A stretch of DNA of 24,345 bases, from the NCBI GenBank assembly GCA_003118195.1, contig BEXV01000621.1, positions 23,116 to 47,460 of the forward strand, given 5' to 3'. Each line of letters begins with the position of its first letter. Positions within the stretch are counted from its first letter, which is position 1. Both the position numbers and the translations under genes were made by a program. The notes beneath the pieces are model-generated. The model had not been told where the DNA came from, searched no databases, and saw only the letters and a program-made list of their open reading frames with translations. Shown here piece by piece: positions 1 through 9,829 of this stretch. This DNA is from Hemicentrotus pulcherrimus. Its lineage: Eukaryota > Echinodermata > Echinoidea > Camarodonta > Strongylocentrotidae.

Positions 1-330
1 TCACCGGACTGTGGATCACAAGGTCGCGGTTCAAGTCCAACCGCGGCACTAATGTCCTTTGGCAAGACATTGATCTTCATTTGCCACTCTCCATCCAGGT
101 GTTAAATGGGTTCCCGGTAGGATGCGAAAGTTAATATGCTTAGATTAGCAAATGTGCGCTTGTAAAAATGACGCCTGGCTGGAATGCTCCCCAGGGAGTG
201 GAAAATGTGCAAACATTGTGTGCGGGTAAGCCTCAATCCGATGACCAGGGTAATAATAATATATACCTGTAAAGCGCTTTGATAGGGCCCTCCTGAAATA
301 GCGCCATATAAGAAATAGTTATTATTATCA
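1..330 (+). mobile_element. tRNA-derived SINE, 5' end cut off by the window start
   Basis: A non-autonomous retroelement that would be transcribed by RNA polymerase III and moved by a partner LINE. The sequence shows a B-box-like motif ggttcaagtcc at 28-38 that fits the GGTTCRANNCC consensus. A core follows at 45-110 (ggcactaa, cctttgg, catttgccac, ccaggtgtt, aaatggg). The 3' part ends in gcgccatataa (301-311) and an ATT-rich tail (about 317-330). The A box would lie before base 1. Two other copies in this window share the core or the 3' end (about 9830-10319 on the - strand; 24082-24232 on the + strand). The shared core and tail make the SINE call firm. The family name and host clade are not established from sequence alone. 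Confidence 0.75.
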
Positions 331-336
331 CCATTC

Positions 337-366
337 ACCAGGGAGATACACTCACATCTCCCTGGT
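337..366. repeat. Perfect hairpin just downstream of the SINE
   Basis: Two 11-bp arms (accagggagat at 337-347 and atctccctggt at 356-366) are exact reverse complements around an 8-nt loop. The same arms, without a loop, form the palindrome at 13699-13714. It could be a spread repeat end or a transcript hairpin. No terminator function is implied for a eukaryotic locus. Confidence 0.7.
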
Positions 367-1301
367 ATCACATGTACATTATAGATACAGAAAATATTTG
401 TACGAAAGTCTGTCATCACGCATGTCACTATAAAATCGTATTCTGTCTTCATTTTGACAGCTTTAGCGCCCTCAGTAGTTGATCATGGAAAGTGAACCCT
501 ATATACACCGGTTTTGCGTGTGAGGAGATTTAATCGCCTGGTTAAAAAAGTGTCGTTTGATTATACATGTATTGTTCATAACTGTTGTCAGCAAATCGAA
601 AAAATTCATAATTTGTTAATATCAAGCTTATTGGAGCCACATCGTGTAACGACTGTAAGAGCAGACCAATTAATGACCTGAAAAGTTATGATAGATATGC
701 ATAATTGTCTTTCTTTAAACAGCTAGATATTTTAATGGTTTAATCATGGTCAGCGAAATACAGTGTACCAACCAGCATTCTCATTTAAAAAAACGTATTA
801 AAAAATATATATGAAATCTTAAATTAAATAAGATCTTAAATCTTTATGTTTGCAGTTCTAAGATTTAAGAAAAAAAGAGATGTTTATAGTATCCTATAAG
901 ATTAGTATTACAAAAGCATGTATGAAGTTTATTTATAGCAGCAAAGTGTACAGGTTGGATAGAGTTATGATCTCTTTGTAGTTATAAATATTTTTTTGTG
1001 AATTTTAATCATTTAAGTTTCTGATCATTGGAAGCCGGCCTTCATGTTCCATTTATAAAATCGCTAAAGATGCAGATATTTAAATGTGAGTTATATTTTG
1101 AGAAGAAGCTACTATACTAATCATTTTTAATATTCATGCGAAGAAAGAGTTAACATTTATAGAGGTACATTATTTCTTACTTACTACCGGCCGGGCCTTT
1201 ACGCGAAAAACTCTCGTTGATGGTCGAATGATATACGGATTGAAATTATTCCGTCAAGTTGTACAATAATAATTGTAGATTTTAATATGATGATGAATTT
1301 T
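367..1301. other. AT-rich intergenic DNA, no feature recognised
   Basis: About 0.9 kb of AT-rich sequence with frequent stops in all frames. I see no tRNA boxes, repeat arrays or coding signal. A short CpG-bearing patch around 1188-1250 (accggccgggcc, ttacgcg) stands out slightly from its surroundings. Confidence 0.5.
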
Positions 1302-1531
1302 AATCATGTTATTAATATCATCATTATTATCAATATTAGTATTTTCATTATTGTTATTTTTTATCATTAGTATTATCATTATCATTATTACTACTCTTAT
1401 CATTAGTATCATTGTTAATATTATTATCATTTATTTTATCATCATCATTATCATTATAATTACTATTATTATTGTCATTGTTTTTGCTGTAATTTTTATT
1501 GCTGCTACTACTTTTATTATGTATAAGTGAT
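1302..1531. repeat. Imperfect ATT/ATC trinucleotide microsatellite
   Basis: A 230-bp run built almost wholly from att, atc and gtt/ctt triplets. It keeps one frame open on each strand (Ile/Val/Leu-rich on +, Asn/Asp/Ser-rich on -). Those frames are products of triplet repetition, not genes. Confidence 0.85.
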
Positions 1532-1849
1532 TTGTCAGGGTTTTTTTTTTTTTGAGGTTTTAGCCGAAGCAATGCACATTATGCTGGTTCTTTTTCTTAT
1601 CATGCTTATCAAAATGTTATTGAATTCAGTATTGGTTCAAGAAAAAACTATGTCACGTAATCTGATCAAACCAGATCTACTCATGAAATAATTTTCCTAT
1701 CTTTCCAAATTTCGTTTCCACGCACCCAATTCGTTCTTCTCTATAATACAACCGAGTTAGAGGGTAAAGTAAGAAGGTATTATTCTCCGAAGGGCCAATT
1801 TAAATCTTCGAGGTAATAACGACTTTATGTCATTTGAAAAAGAGGAAAA
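1532..1849. other. Intergenic DNA, no feature recognised
   Basis: Starts with a T12 run near 1541-1552. Otherwise it is AT-rich sequence with no repeat unit, tRNA box or sustained reading frame that I can support. Confidence 0.45.
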
Positions 1850-2260
1850 CGCGATGATGAGACTAGGCTTATTGCCTTCCGTTCTGACAGCTCGATCGAA
1901 TTACAATACAGTCACATTATGAATAAGAAATGGCGCTTTTCATAAAGATTATTGTAGTCGCCGAATTTGAACAGCGGATTGTAACCAAACATTGCTGGTA
2001 TTCGCACGGGAGAGATGCCGCGGACAAGCCGCATCGGCAAACCGTTATTGAACAGAAGGTTCGCCTGCACGCAGCTATCCGCGAATTAAATGGTATACTC
2101 AGAATTGGACAATTGCTGATTTCTTCTCCCAAACTTGACAGTCAGGTTGTCACGGACCTGGAAATAAAATTGTTCTGAGATGACATGTCCGATGCGGATC
2201 GATATTTTAATTTCAAGCAATTTGGCTCAGGATAAGTTGAGGGGGCCGGTACAAATCTCG
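1850..2260. other. Less AT-rich single-copy block, possible regulatory or conserved element
   Basis: This stretch is richer in GC and CpG than its flanks and shows no repeat structure. Its middle is open on both strands: an 82-codon frame at 1930-2178 on + and a 71-codon frame at 1917-2132 on -. Neither translation resembles a family I know. I saw no clear exon context, so a gene is not called. A cis-regulatory element or an unrecognised exon are both possible. Confidence 0.25.
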
Positions 2261-2973
2261 CAAAGGGGTGATACCTTAATAGGACCTATTTCCGAAAGAA
2301 TTCTTGTGATCTTGCAAAATTGTGCACGTTTATGTAATCTTTCATCGTATAAATGTATATCACTTACAATCACTCTAATAAAAATTTTAAAAATTACTGA
2401 GCATTTATTCTCGAATTGAAGCAGGAGTACATTGGAGGGTATTTTGTGTAATTTCGTTGTTTGTTTACAACAAATATTTGTCAATGATATTAATGTAATG
2501 TAGCTTTATAGTAGACAATTAATGATTTGATTTTGATTTTATTTTATTTCACTTTTCATTCAAAGCTTGCATGCAGCCAACACGGTGCTTAATCAACCTC
2601 GTGCAACTCCTTCTGAAAACATTTTTAAAATCAAAGAAATAGATGAAATATTAACATGCAGTTTTACGCTTTCCCCAATCTTAAGATTTAGTATAATAGA
2701 CAAGCTGCTATCCACTCCTGCCAACTTTCTCAAGCAAAGTTATTCTGTTATTGTTCCCGTTGAGAAGAATCGAAATCTAATGGGAGATACAACATAAACA
2801 AACCAAAATATAATAACTACCACCACCACTTTTATTACCACTCCTTCGCCCTAAATGCCACACCTTAACAAATACACCCATTCCATCACCCAATGCTCTT
2901 GTATCGTCAGATACTACTAATCATCATACGAAGATATGTTACATCCCTAGATAAAACATGTACTTTTCTTTGA
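2261..2973. other. Intergenic DNA, no feature recognised
   Basis: AT-rich with short unrelated open frames on both strands, none with recognisable protein content. No tandem or inverted repeat of note was seen by eye. Confidence 0.45.
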
Positions 2974-2985
2974 CCCCCCCCCCCC
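2974..2985. repeat. C12 homopolymer
   Basis: Twelve consecutive C residues (G on the - strand). About 250 bp downstream there are G runs of 5, 6 and 3 on the + strand (3233-3262), so the two could pair. The true length may be uncertain because homopolymers are prone to sequencing error. Confidence 0.8.
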
Positions 2986-4698
2986 AGGAGTGTGTATACC
3001 TTTTTTCACCTCCACGTTCTTGCACTTTTCCCCTCTTTCGATTGAAACATCACCTTTTAACCAATCTGTCTATAAAGTCAAAGTGAAACTCTGGAGGACA
3101 TGGATAGGAGGGGACATAACCGACCCGTGCCTCTTTTAAAAACTCAATCGTGAACAAGAATATATCCCAAAATTATGTTTTACTACCCCTTTCAAATGTT
3201 AGACCCCAAATTCAACAACATGCGATTGCTTTGGGGGCTTTTTTTTTGTTCAGGGGGGAGGGAATATTTTTCTTTATGATTTTTTTTTAGCTTATCAAAG
3301 AATCCTTGATTGAATATGTGCTAAAATGATGCGATTAATTTTTTTGTTATTTGCTTGTCAGAGATCGTTCAAAACTGTACACCGGCCCGCCCTCTCTTCT
3401 TCAATTTCTTTTTCTGGATCGCCTCTGAAGGGAAAGACAACGATACGTGTCGTGCTTAAAAGTTAACCTTAAAAAGTGCTCCGACCCGGTATGAGTGTTA
3501 AAAAAGAAAAAAAAAAACAACTTGGCGCTATAAATGGTATTAAGTAGATTTACATTTATCATTAATTGCTCCCTTTTCACCACAACTAGCAGGCCATACT
3601 GGCAGGTCGAGCCCATCTATCAATCCATAAATGATTATGTTTTTTGTTTTAATATCATAAATCAATCAACATATAAATTTGAACACAAGTGCTTGCAGAA
3701 ACCATGTTCGGACTAGGCCTATTATTATTATCATAGTATATTCGCATATTACGCAATGTGATAGACAAGGCTATTGAAATTGCTTCAAGGGGATTTCTCG
3801 AAAGTATTTGCGATCAGGTCTTTTGTGTAATCTGTCGGTCATCTAATTCTGTTCTCTAGTCCATCCACAATCATCTGTATTATACTATCAATTAAAATTG
3901 ACATTCATAAGCCTCTAAGTCATACATGTATTTTTATTCAGAAGGACAATCGTTAAACAAGGACCAATAAAAGAGCCTCTCGCTCGCTCCAAAGAAAAGA
4001 ACAAATTTACCCTTAAACGGAAACCTGTCTCTCAATTTTCTTTTATTTTGTCATGTTATTCAGCTGCTACATCTCTTCATGCGTGTTTTGTCGCGTAGAG
4101 GCATTTATTAGCATTACTGCTCCCTCCTTATCCCGATTATGTTTGTACTCGCTATGCTCATCCGTGCCTGACACCCGTTTTATTGAATAGTTACGGTTGA
4201 AGTTAGCGCTGATTTTGATTACTTCACTGCGCCACGGCTTCTTGCCTAATGATCATCCAATTTCCTTATAACCTTCCCAACTTGTTCACACTGCCAATGA
4301 ATACAAATCCGTCGGTATGATATCTTTCCAAAGTGTGATGGTTGCAATCTGTTAAAATGTAAGCTCATTAGGTCCTTCAATATACCAGATCATAAAAAAA
4401 ACGCCTCGCGCTTGATTTAAATTAAAATGACCATGTCTATGTCAAGTCACCTGAGTGGTAGTGTGAACGAGCCAATTGGCAAAGAAGTGCTTCAATAGGC
4501 TATATTACATGCAAATAGTTGTTCATCTGTCCGTGCTTACACAGACCTGTATTGACTTGGCAAGGCAGTGAGAAGATGAGAGACGATGAGGACTCACTGA
4601 GACCTTCCTCACACCCCCATCTCAAAACCAAAAGAGGGATATTAAACTGGTAGTGGTCCTCCCGATCAACTCCTATCAGTTTCGTGAATATTTTCTGT
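2986..4698. other. Intergenic DNA with a G-run patch and a CpG-richer block
   Basis: No gene is recognised. Positions 3233-3262 contain G5, G6 and G3 runs split by a T-rich spacer. Positions about 4080-4330 are less AT-rich and non-repetitive (gtcgcgtagagg, ctgcgccacgg) and could be a regulatory block. The short open frames at 3401-3716 have no recognisable content. Confidence 0.4.

Positions 4699-4721
<23 letters not shown>
4699..4721. repeat. (TC)n microsatellite
   Basis: Eleven or so uninterrupted tc dinucleotides just upstream of the ATC-rich tract and the foldback element. Confidence 0.9.
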
Positions 4722-4729
<8 letters not shown>

Positions 4730-4763
4730 TGTATACCTTCTTGGCATTCCTTGGTTATATTCA

Positions 4764-4907
4764 TTATCGTTATCATCATCACCATCATTGCTTCTCGGCC
4801 TTTTGGTTCATCGTCGAAATCACCAACCATTACCATCTTCATCATCATCGTCGTCATCATCATCATCATCATCATCGTCATCGACATCAACAACCAATAC
4901 CATCATC
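4764..4907. repeat. Interrupted (ATC)n microsatellite
   Basis: Two tcatca-type runs, about 4764-4790 and 4833-4907, with cgtcgtca interruptions. They create Ser-rich and His-rich open frames that are not genes. The right end abuts the left terminus of the foldback element at 4908. Confidence 0.85.
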
Positions 4908-4925
4908 AATAGGGACTTTTAGATT
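4908..4925 (+). repeat. Left terminal inverted repeat of the foldback element
   Basis: The 18 bases are an exact reverse complement of 5390-5407. The match stops outward after the leading aa. Confidence 0.8.
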
Positions 4926-4954
4926 TGCACATCGACAGCTTTGACTGCAACGTG

Positions 4955-4962
4955 TGACGTCA
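4955..4962. promoter_or_regulatory. CRE-type palindrome TGACGTCA inside the foldback element
   Basis: Perfect 8-bp match to the CREB/ATF site. It is 12 bp upstream of an NRF1-like site (4974-4984). Both lie in the left arm of the mobile element, so it may be transposon-borne regulatory sequence. Binding is inferred from the motif only. Confidence 0.45.
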
Positions 4963-4973
4963 TTTTAAGGCAC

Positions 4974-4984
4974 TGCGCATGCGT
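4974..4984. promoter_or_regulatory. NRF1-like motif tgcgcatgcgt
   Basis: It matches the YGCGCAYGCGCR consensus at all but the last positions and is followed by cacgtc. Clusters of NRF1 and CRE sites are typical of CpG-rich animal promoters. No downstream exon was recognised here. Confidence 0.4.
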
Positions 4985-5069
4985 CACGTCGTCTCAGTCG
5001 GCGATCGAGAATGCGTCAACCTCAATTTTCCTAAATCTAGTACGGTACTAGTATATGCCGTGTGCGCAT

Positions 5070-5248
5070 AAAATAAACAGTTCCTCAGGTAGACAAAGGA
5101 ACATCCCTTCCCTGCTATTATGTTCTATAATTATGTAGAACAAGTACCACATGCATATTCACCTGTTCTACACATTTTTACATAATAGCAGTGATAAGAT
5201 GTTCTACCACAGCAATTGTTGAGGGTAAAATGAGGAACTGTATATTTT
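5070..5248. repeat. Imperfect 179-bp palindrome within the foldback element
   Basis: Paired segments run from outside to inside: aaaataaacagttcctca (5070-5087) with 5231-5248, one mismatch; ctgctattatgt (5112-5123) with 5180-5191, perfect; tgtagaacaagt (5134-5145) with 5161-5172, one mismatch. The loop is 5146-5160. The right arm is about 12 bases longer because of insertions. A transcript would fold into a long hairpin. Confidence 0.75.
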
Positions 5249-5389
5249 GTCCTCTTTCTTTGTCCGTCATGTTACTTCCTGCATGCATGTATATCGTCAA
5301 ATGCAATCAAAAAGAGTTGTAGTCAAAATGGGCAGTTGGGTACGTTGACACGCATGATCGGTCGGCGTTCGTCGTGTTCTCGTCCACTC

Positions 5390-5407
5390 AATCTAAAAGT
5401 CCCTATT
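5390..5407 (-). repeat. Right terminal inverted repeat of the foldback element
   Basis: Exact reverse complement of 4908-4925. Flanking sequence beyond 5407 does not continue the match. Confidence 0.8.
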
Positions 5408-7579
5408 ATCCGATCATTATACCACGTGCTAGTAGGACAACTTTTAAATACCAGGAAAACCACATCCCCGTACAATATCTTTGTTTTAAATAGATATTCA
5501 GCAAAGAACATACTAACCCCTTAATAAAAAATGCAATGAAGAAGAAGAACGGCAACAAAAGATCTCTCACGGGTGAAGAAAATTTTATATCAGCACGAAC
5601 AACAGTTTTTTTTTCTTACTACAAACGTTATGCCCATTAAGGAATCAAACATCAGATGATGTAAACAAAAAGAATGAATACTCCTTCTTCATCTTCACAA
5701 AAACTTTTTTCTTCATCTTTGACAAAGAATCAAGATTTATGAAAAAAGACATTTCTTAAATTTACTTTACAAAAATATTTGAAAATACTGCTTGAAAAAA
5801 AAATCTTGTTGTTACCTATATATATGAAACTTACTTCTTACATCTGGCCGTCGAATTCAATCGCAACTATCTATGTTATTCTTATGTGCATCTGAGACGT
5901 AGTTTAGAAAACAGCGACCGATATCAGTTTCTAATTGTTCTCAATTATCGCAATTGATATGACTGCTAAACCTGCATCTATGCAAATTAGCATTCATGAA
6001 TTCGCATCATCCCCTTTACGGGTTAAGAAACAACAGTGTAACTGTAACCGATTTCCTGTCGCTGCGGTGTAATCGAAACTCGCGTATCGGGTTTTCCCCT
6101 CCTTTCGCCAAAGGTTTGCAACCATGGAAAAACATAAGAATAATTTCAGCCCCTGTTTTAAAAGAATGAGACAAATATCTGGTTTCAGATAAATAAAAAT
6201 GACAACTGAGACAATATCAAACAATAAAGACATTTCATGAATTTGGTGATAAACAGCAAGATTAATTTATGACAAACTGCCCGTTTATTGTTTTAGCAAT
6301 AACCACTAATTATTTTGTTAACCTAAGTAGGCGATGCAAAATTGTTATAATTGACAAAATTAGATTTCCCTCCATTTTGCTTCTCCATACTAGTCATTCT
6401 TCTAGTTTTTTTTTTTAAATGTCAAATTATTTATAAGATATAGTGGAAATTGCTAGAAAGAAAAAGACCGTTTGTATTTCCAAATTCAATAATTAACAAT
6501 TCTAATCATCTTTAAACTTTCTCTTTACAAGACATTTTTATCATTTTTGTGTCAAATATAATAGTAAATATTTTTTTTTGTGTTTTCGTCGATATATCAG
6601 TACTTGTTACATCTTTTTTTCTTCTTCGTTTTGACTGTAATGTAATGGTCCGCTCCCCTTTTGTCTCTGTAATTTAGTTGAAGGTGGCTTTGTGGTGCAT
6701 TTAAAACTAAACCGCTCCAAAAAGATTTAATTCTAAATTCGTCGAAATAGAAATTAAGTAGTATATCCAGGCAAACGCGCGAGAAAATCTTACACGCGTT
6801 TGAAGAAAAAAAATGGAATAAAAACCAAGGATTTTTCCTTGCGAAAAGCTTGCGTTTTCAAAATCAATAATCTCACTCTAATTTCTTAAACCGTCCCCGT
6901 CAATACGTAACAAAAGATATAGGTTGACTCCGGCTTGAAATCAATACCCACACCCTATATCGTTTTTTGTAGGTTTCCGAACAATCAGAATACATCCTAT
7001 AAGACCTTTAATCATAGGCGCCTAAGTGGGAGCAATCGCTATGATTAGCGGTATAAATTGTCAGAAAGGGACCCACTTATTTTTGTCGTTGTTTGAAAAT
7101 CATTTTGTTTGTAATGATGCCTATGGCATATGATAAGTTGGTGATGTATCTCACAAAGTTAATTATGAGTCTATCCAATGCCGACGTTATGTGACAAACT
7201 CATTTCAAATCTCTATATTTACGTCATATTTCTAGAGATCTGGGGCGATCTATCGGATCAATCTTGAGTAATCTCATATGTTTATCTTACATGCACCCTC
7301 TTTTTTCTAATCTATTTTCACCTTTTAATCTTTTTTTAGATTTCATTCACCAATCTCACATTTTAATGAACGTTTCATTGCTTTTGTTGTTTTAAAAAAA
7401 GAATGTCCGTCTTCAAATTTGTGCGAATATAGTTTTCCGATGATCTATCTATTCCATTTTTTGTATATCACAAATGTGATGAAACTCAACCTCAATCTAT
7501 TTCATCATTTATTCTATAACTATCCATCTCCATCTCTCTGTCTCTCTGTTGCCAACCAACTCCATGTATCCTTCATTGC
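5408..7579. other. Intergenic DNA, no feature recognised
   Basis: Over 2 kb of AT-rich DNA with many A and T homopolymers. The open frames reach at most about 79 codons (5994-6233, - strand) and look like chance. A short inverted pair (aatcata / tatgatt, about 7010-7048) is present. No tRNA-like boxes were seen. Confidence 0.45.
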
Positions 7580-7599
7580 ACTCTCTCTCTCTCTCTCTT
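7580..7599. repeat. (CT)n microsatellite
   Basis: About ten uninterrupted ct dinucleotides inside a wider CT-rich stretch (7527-7620). Confidence 0.9.
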
Positions 7600-7739
7600 A
7601 GACCCCGTCTCTCCATCTCTGACGTCACTTTCTATATCTCTTCAGGGATGCATGCACTCTTGTATTGTGTGTGTTGTTTTGGTGCCCCATGCCCATTGAA
7701 TATAAATGTTATACTGCCCCTTCATGCTTTTCCGTGAAT

Positions 7740-7795
7740 TTTTTTTGGGGGGATATGGTACCCCCACATTATACACTATCCTAGATCCGCCCTTG
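7740..7795 (-). mobile_element. Possible DNA transposon end fragment
   Basis: A T-run, G-run and C-run are followed by tcctagatccgcc (7779-7791). Read on the - strand this begins gggcggatctagga and then runs through homopolymers. I associate that arrangement with termini of hAT-like elements in marine invertebrates. That is a recollection, not a search result. A similar motif in inverted orientation lies at 9592-9604 (12 of 13 bases). No target duplication was identified. Confidence 0.25.
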
Positions 7796-8930
7796 CATCT
7801 TGGTTACAATGAATTCATTCTGAATAGAGCACCAAACTGCGTGATTGATTATACCATAAAAACTAACTAAATTATCAAAAGCTCATCTTGCAATACCTAA
7901 AGCTGTAGAAACGGTATATTTGTTAAAAAGAAAGTCGCGATCGTCGCAAAATGTCTTATTTATCCTGTGACCTCTGGGTTTAGACTTCTTATTCTCGATT
8001 CAATCTTCGTTCTGTATTGTCTGCAGGCCTCCATCTCAGTTTCCGAGGTGGACGATCGCCAAAGCCAAAAATAATTACTAAAACCAGAAAATTCAAGGCC
8101 CTTTACCAGACGTTTTCCCGTCTCGGTGTTTCTAAACGTTTTTCTTCTCGAATTATAGCCATAAGCAGCACAAATCGAACAAAAATGTATAATTCAAATG
8201 GACAAAAAAAAGAACCTTTGAAAAAACGATTTCCTTAATGTAATTCCACTCTTCCTCGATCAATTTATTCCCCGTGGTTCTCCTTGGGTAAAAGTCGGTA
8301 CTGAGAAGTCAATTATGACTCCATGTTCATCAAATCAACCCCGTCAAGTCGCAATAATTCTAGGATTCCAATTTTCACCCTGACAATGGTTCTCTTGAAG
8401 ATCCCCTTCGCTCTCTGCCACAATTCATTAGGCGCGACTTTCGAATAAAGTCCAGCGAGTGAAAGGGACGGATGAAGGGATAAAAAACCTTGGAAACGTT
8501 TTTACAGAAAAATACAAAATCTGGAATTTAGCAAATCAAATCAACAACGCATTTTCCCTTTTCAATTGAACGGTCCAATTTCGTAGTTAAGAGTGATTAC
8601 ACACGCAAACCAACCGACTTGAATAATACTGAGGGCTGAGAAGGGGGCTGAGGTTGGGAGTATACGATTAAATAATTCTGTTGGCGAATCGGGCATTTTT
8701 GTGATGTAAAAAAGAAAATGGACCAGAAGAAAGAAATTATGATGATGATAACAGAATATGGCCTATGGTATATATTTTGAATATGCATTTTCTATTTTCT
8801 GATTCGGTGGAATCATGATAGGTGCAATGAATCTTACTCTGCCTAGGGGGCAGAGGTGAAGAATACGATTTTTTTTAAAATCATAACCAAACGGTTCTTC
8901 ATCAAGCAGGCTAGTTTGCATTGGTGTGAT
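7796..8930. other. Intergenic DNA, no feature recognised
   Basis: Mixed-composition sequence with no recognised repeat or gene. The 73-codon frame at 8017-8238 and the 63-codon frame at 8597-8788 have no recognisable domain and no supporting context. Confidence 0.4.
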
Positions 8931-9026
8931 AGATTGATTGATTGATTATATCGTTATTGATTTCTTTATTGAATAGCTAATTTTTGATGGACAGATTGAT
9001 TACTTGAGTGATTGATTAATCAATCA
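8931..9026. repeat. GATT-rich tract with an 18-bp perfect palindrome
   Basis: A (gatt)n run starts at 8931. Further gattgatt copies follow, ending in tgattgattaatcaatca at 9009-9026, which equals its own reverse complement. TGATTGAT/ATCAATCA also resembles PBC/Hox-type homeodomain sites. Simple-repeat drift explains the palindrome equally well. Confidence 0.7.
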
Positions 9027-9553
9027 TATAATTCTGAATGCAAAAACATTTGAGAGAGAAAAATCAAGTGACTGCATACTTTAAAAAAAAATTGTACTTC
9101 ATAATATCTACGACCAAAACTTTCGAGTGATGTTTGGTCGAGGCATAAGAATAACACTATAGGAGGGACTAGGCCATTACACTTTACTCTGCTAAGGGTC
9201 GCAGGTGCGCTCCTGCACCAGCATCCTCCCAAAGGGTGTCTATTGCCCTCCCAACACATGGTAGACGGCATCCCTCTAAGCGGACTAATCATCGATGGGA
9301 GCAGATTGTTGGGACTAATTTCAAAGCCAAGCGTATAAAGATTTACTTCAGTAATGCCACTTGATCTCATTTGCTCGGAGGATATAATTGAAATCACAAT
9401 GGATTAATTGATTTTAATGTATTATGATCATTCTTGGAAAGGACGAACGAGGAAGCAGAGATTAGGTCGTACTTAAATGAAAGCTAATATTGATCAGTGG
9501 AATGATGTTAGTATAACATAATGGTCACACACACGCAAACACGCACGTGCACT
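9027..9553. other. Intergenic DNA with an unexplained 125-codon open frame
   Basis: The - strand is open from 9397 to 9020. The part at about 9165-9320 is less AT-rich (gggtcgcaggtgcgctcctgcacc region, with a small hairpin ggtgc/gcacc). The translation has several Cys and Pro residues but no domain I recognise. It may be an old repeat or an unrecognised exon; I do not call a gene. Confidence 0.25.
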
Positions 9554-9583
9554 GACACACATACACACACACACACACACACA
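9554..9583. repeat. (CA)n microsatellite
   Basis: An uninterrupted run of about ten ca dinucleotides at 9563-9582, with a degenerate CA-rich stretch starting near 9526. Confidence 0.9.
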
Positions 9584-9591
9584 TGTAAAAT

Positions 9592-9604
9592 GGCGGATCC
9601 AGGA
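9592..9604 (+). mobile_element. Possible DNA transposon terminal motif
   Basis: The motif ggcggatccagga matches the reverse complement of 7779-7791 at 12 of 13 positions. It could mark one end of an eroded element extending to the right. Alone it is weak evidence. Confidence 0.2.
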
Positions 9605-9829
9605 TTCTGTAACACAAAACCAAAAAAAGGGAGAGAGGGAGGGTCATTGCCGGAAAATCTACCACAAACAAAACTTTATTTTATTTTTTGTTTACTTAGT
9701 GCTATTAAACAATCTTTTTTTTTTTAACCCAGGGAAGCCTCATCAGTAGTATTGCTGTTCTTCCTGAGGGCACTACATTAAAGAGAAGGTTGAGTTGTGA
9801 GAAGAGGTAAACAATAATTTGTGAACGTT

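Larger units (their letters stand above)
4908..5407. mobile_element. 500-bp foldback DNA element (MITE-like), nested inverted repeats
   Basis: The ends are exact 18-bp inverted copies: aatagggacttttagatt at 4908-4925 and its reverse complement at 5390-5407. Subterminal similarity continues inward. About 4985-5021 and the reverse complement of about 5335-5372 share patches such as acg-cg, cgatc, atgcg and tcaac. The centre (5070-5248) is a second imperfect palindrome. There is no transposase frame, so it would be non-autonomous. A ta dinucleotide sits at matching positions (4910-4911, 5404-5405). The real element may therefore be the 492 bp at 4912-5403 flanked by a TA target duplication, but ta is also part of the palindromic match. 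The superfamily is not assigned. The element is richer in CpG than its surroundings. Confidence 0.7.

Noticed and set aside
3233..3262. G-quadruplex from the G5, G6 and G3 runs
   Set aside because: Only three to four usable G runs with a 15-base T-rich spacer. It is too weak to call.
4908..5407. Promoter of a real gene at the CRE/NRF1 motifs
   Set aside because: The motifs lie inside a mobile element and no first exon or sustained coding sequence follows. A promoter role is left as a hypothesis only.
9020..9397. 125-codon open frame on the - strand as a gene
   Set aside because: The translation matches no family I know and has no recognisable exon context. It is kept only as an unexplained open stretch.
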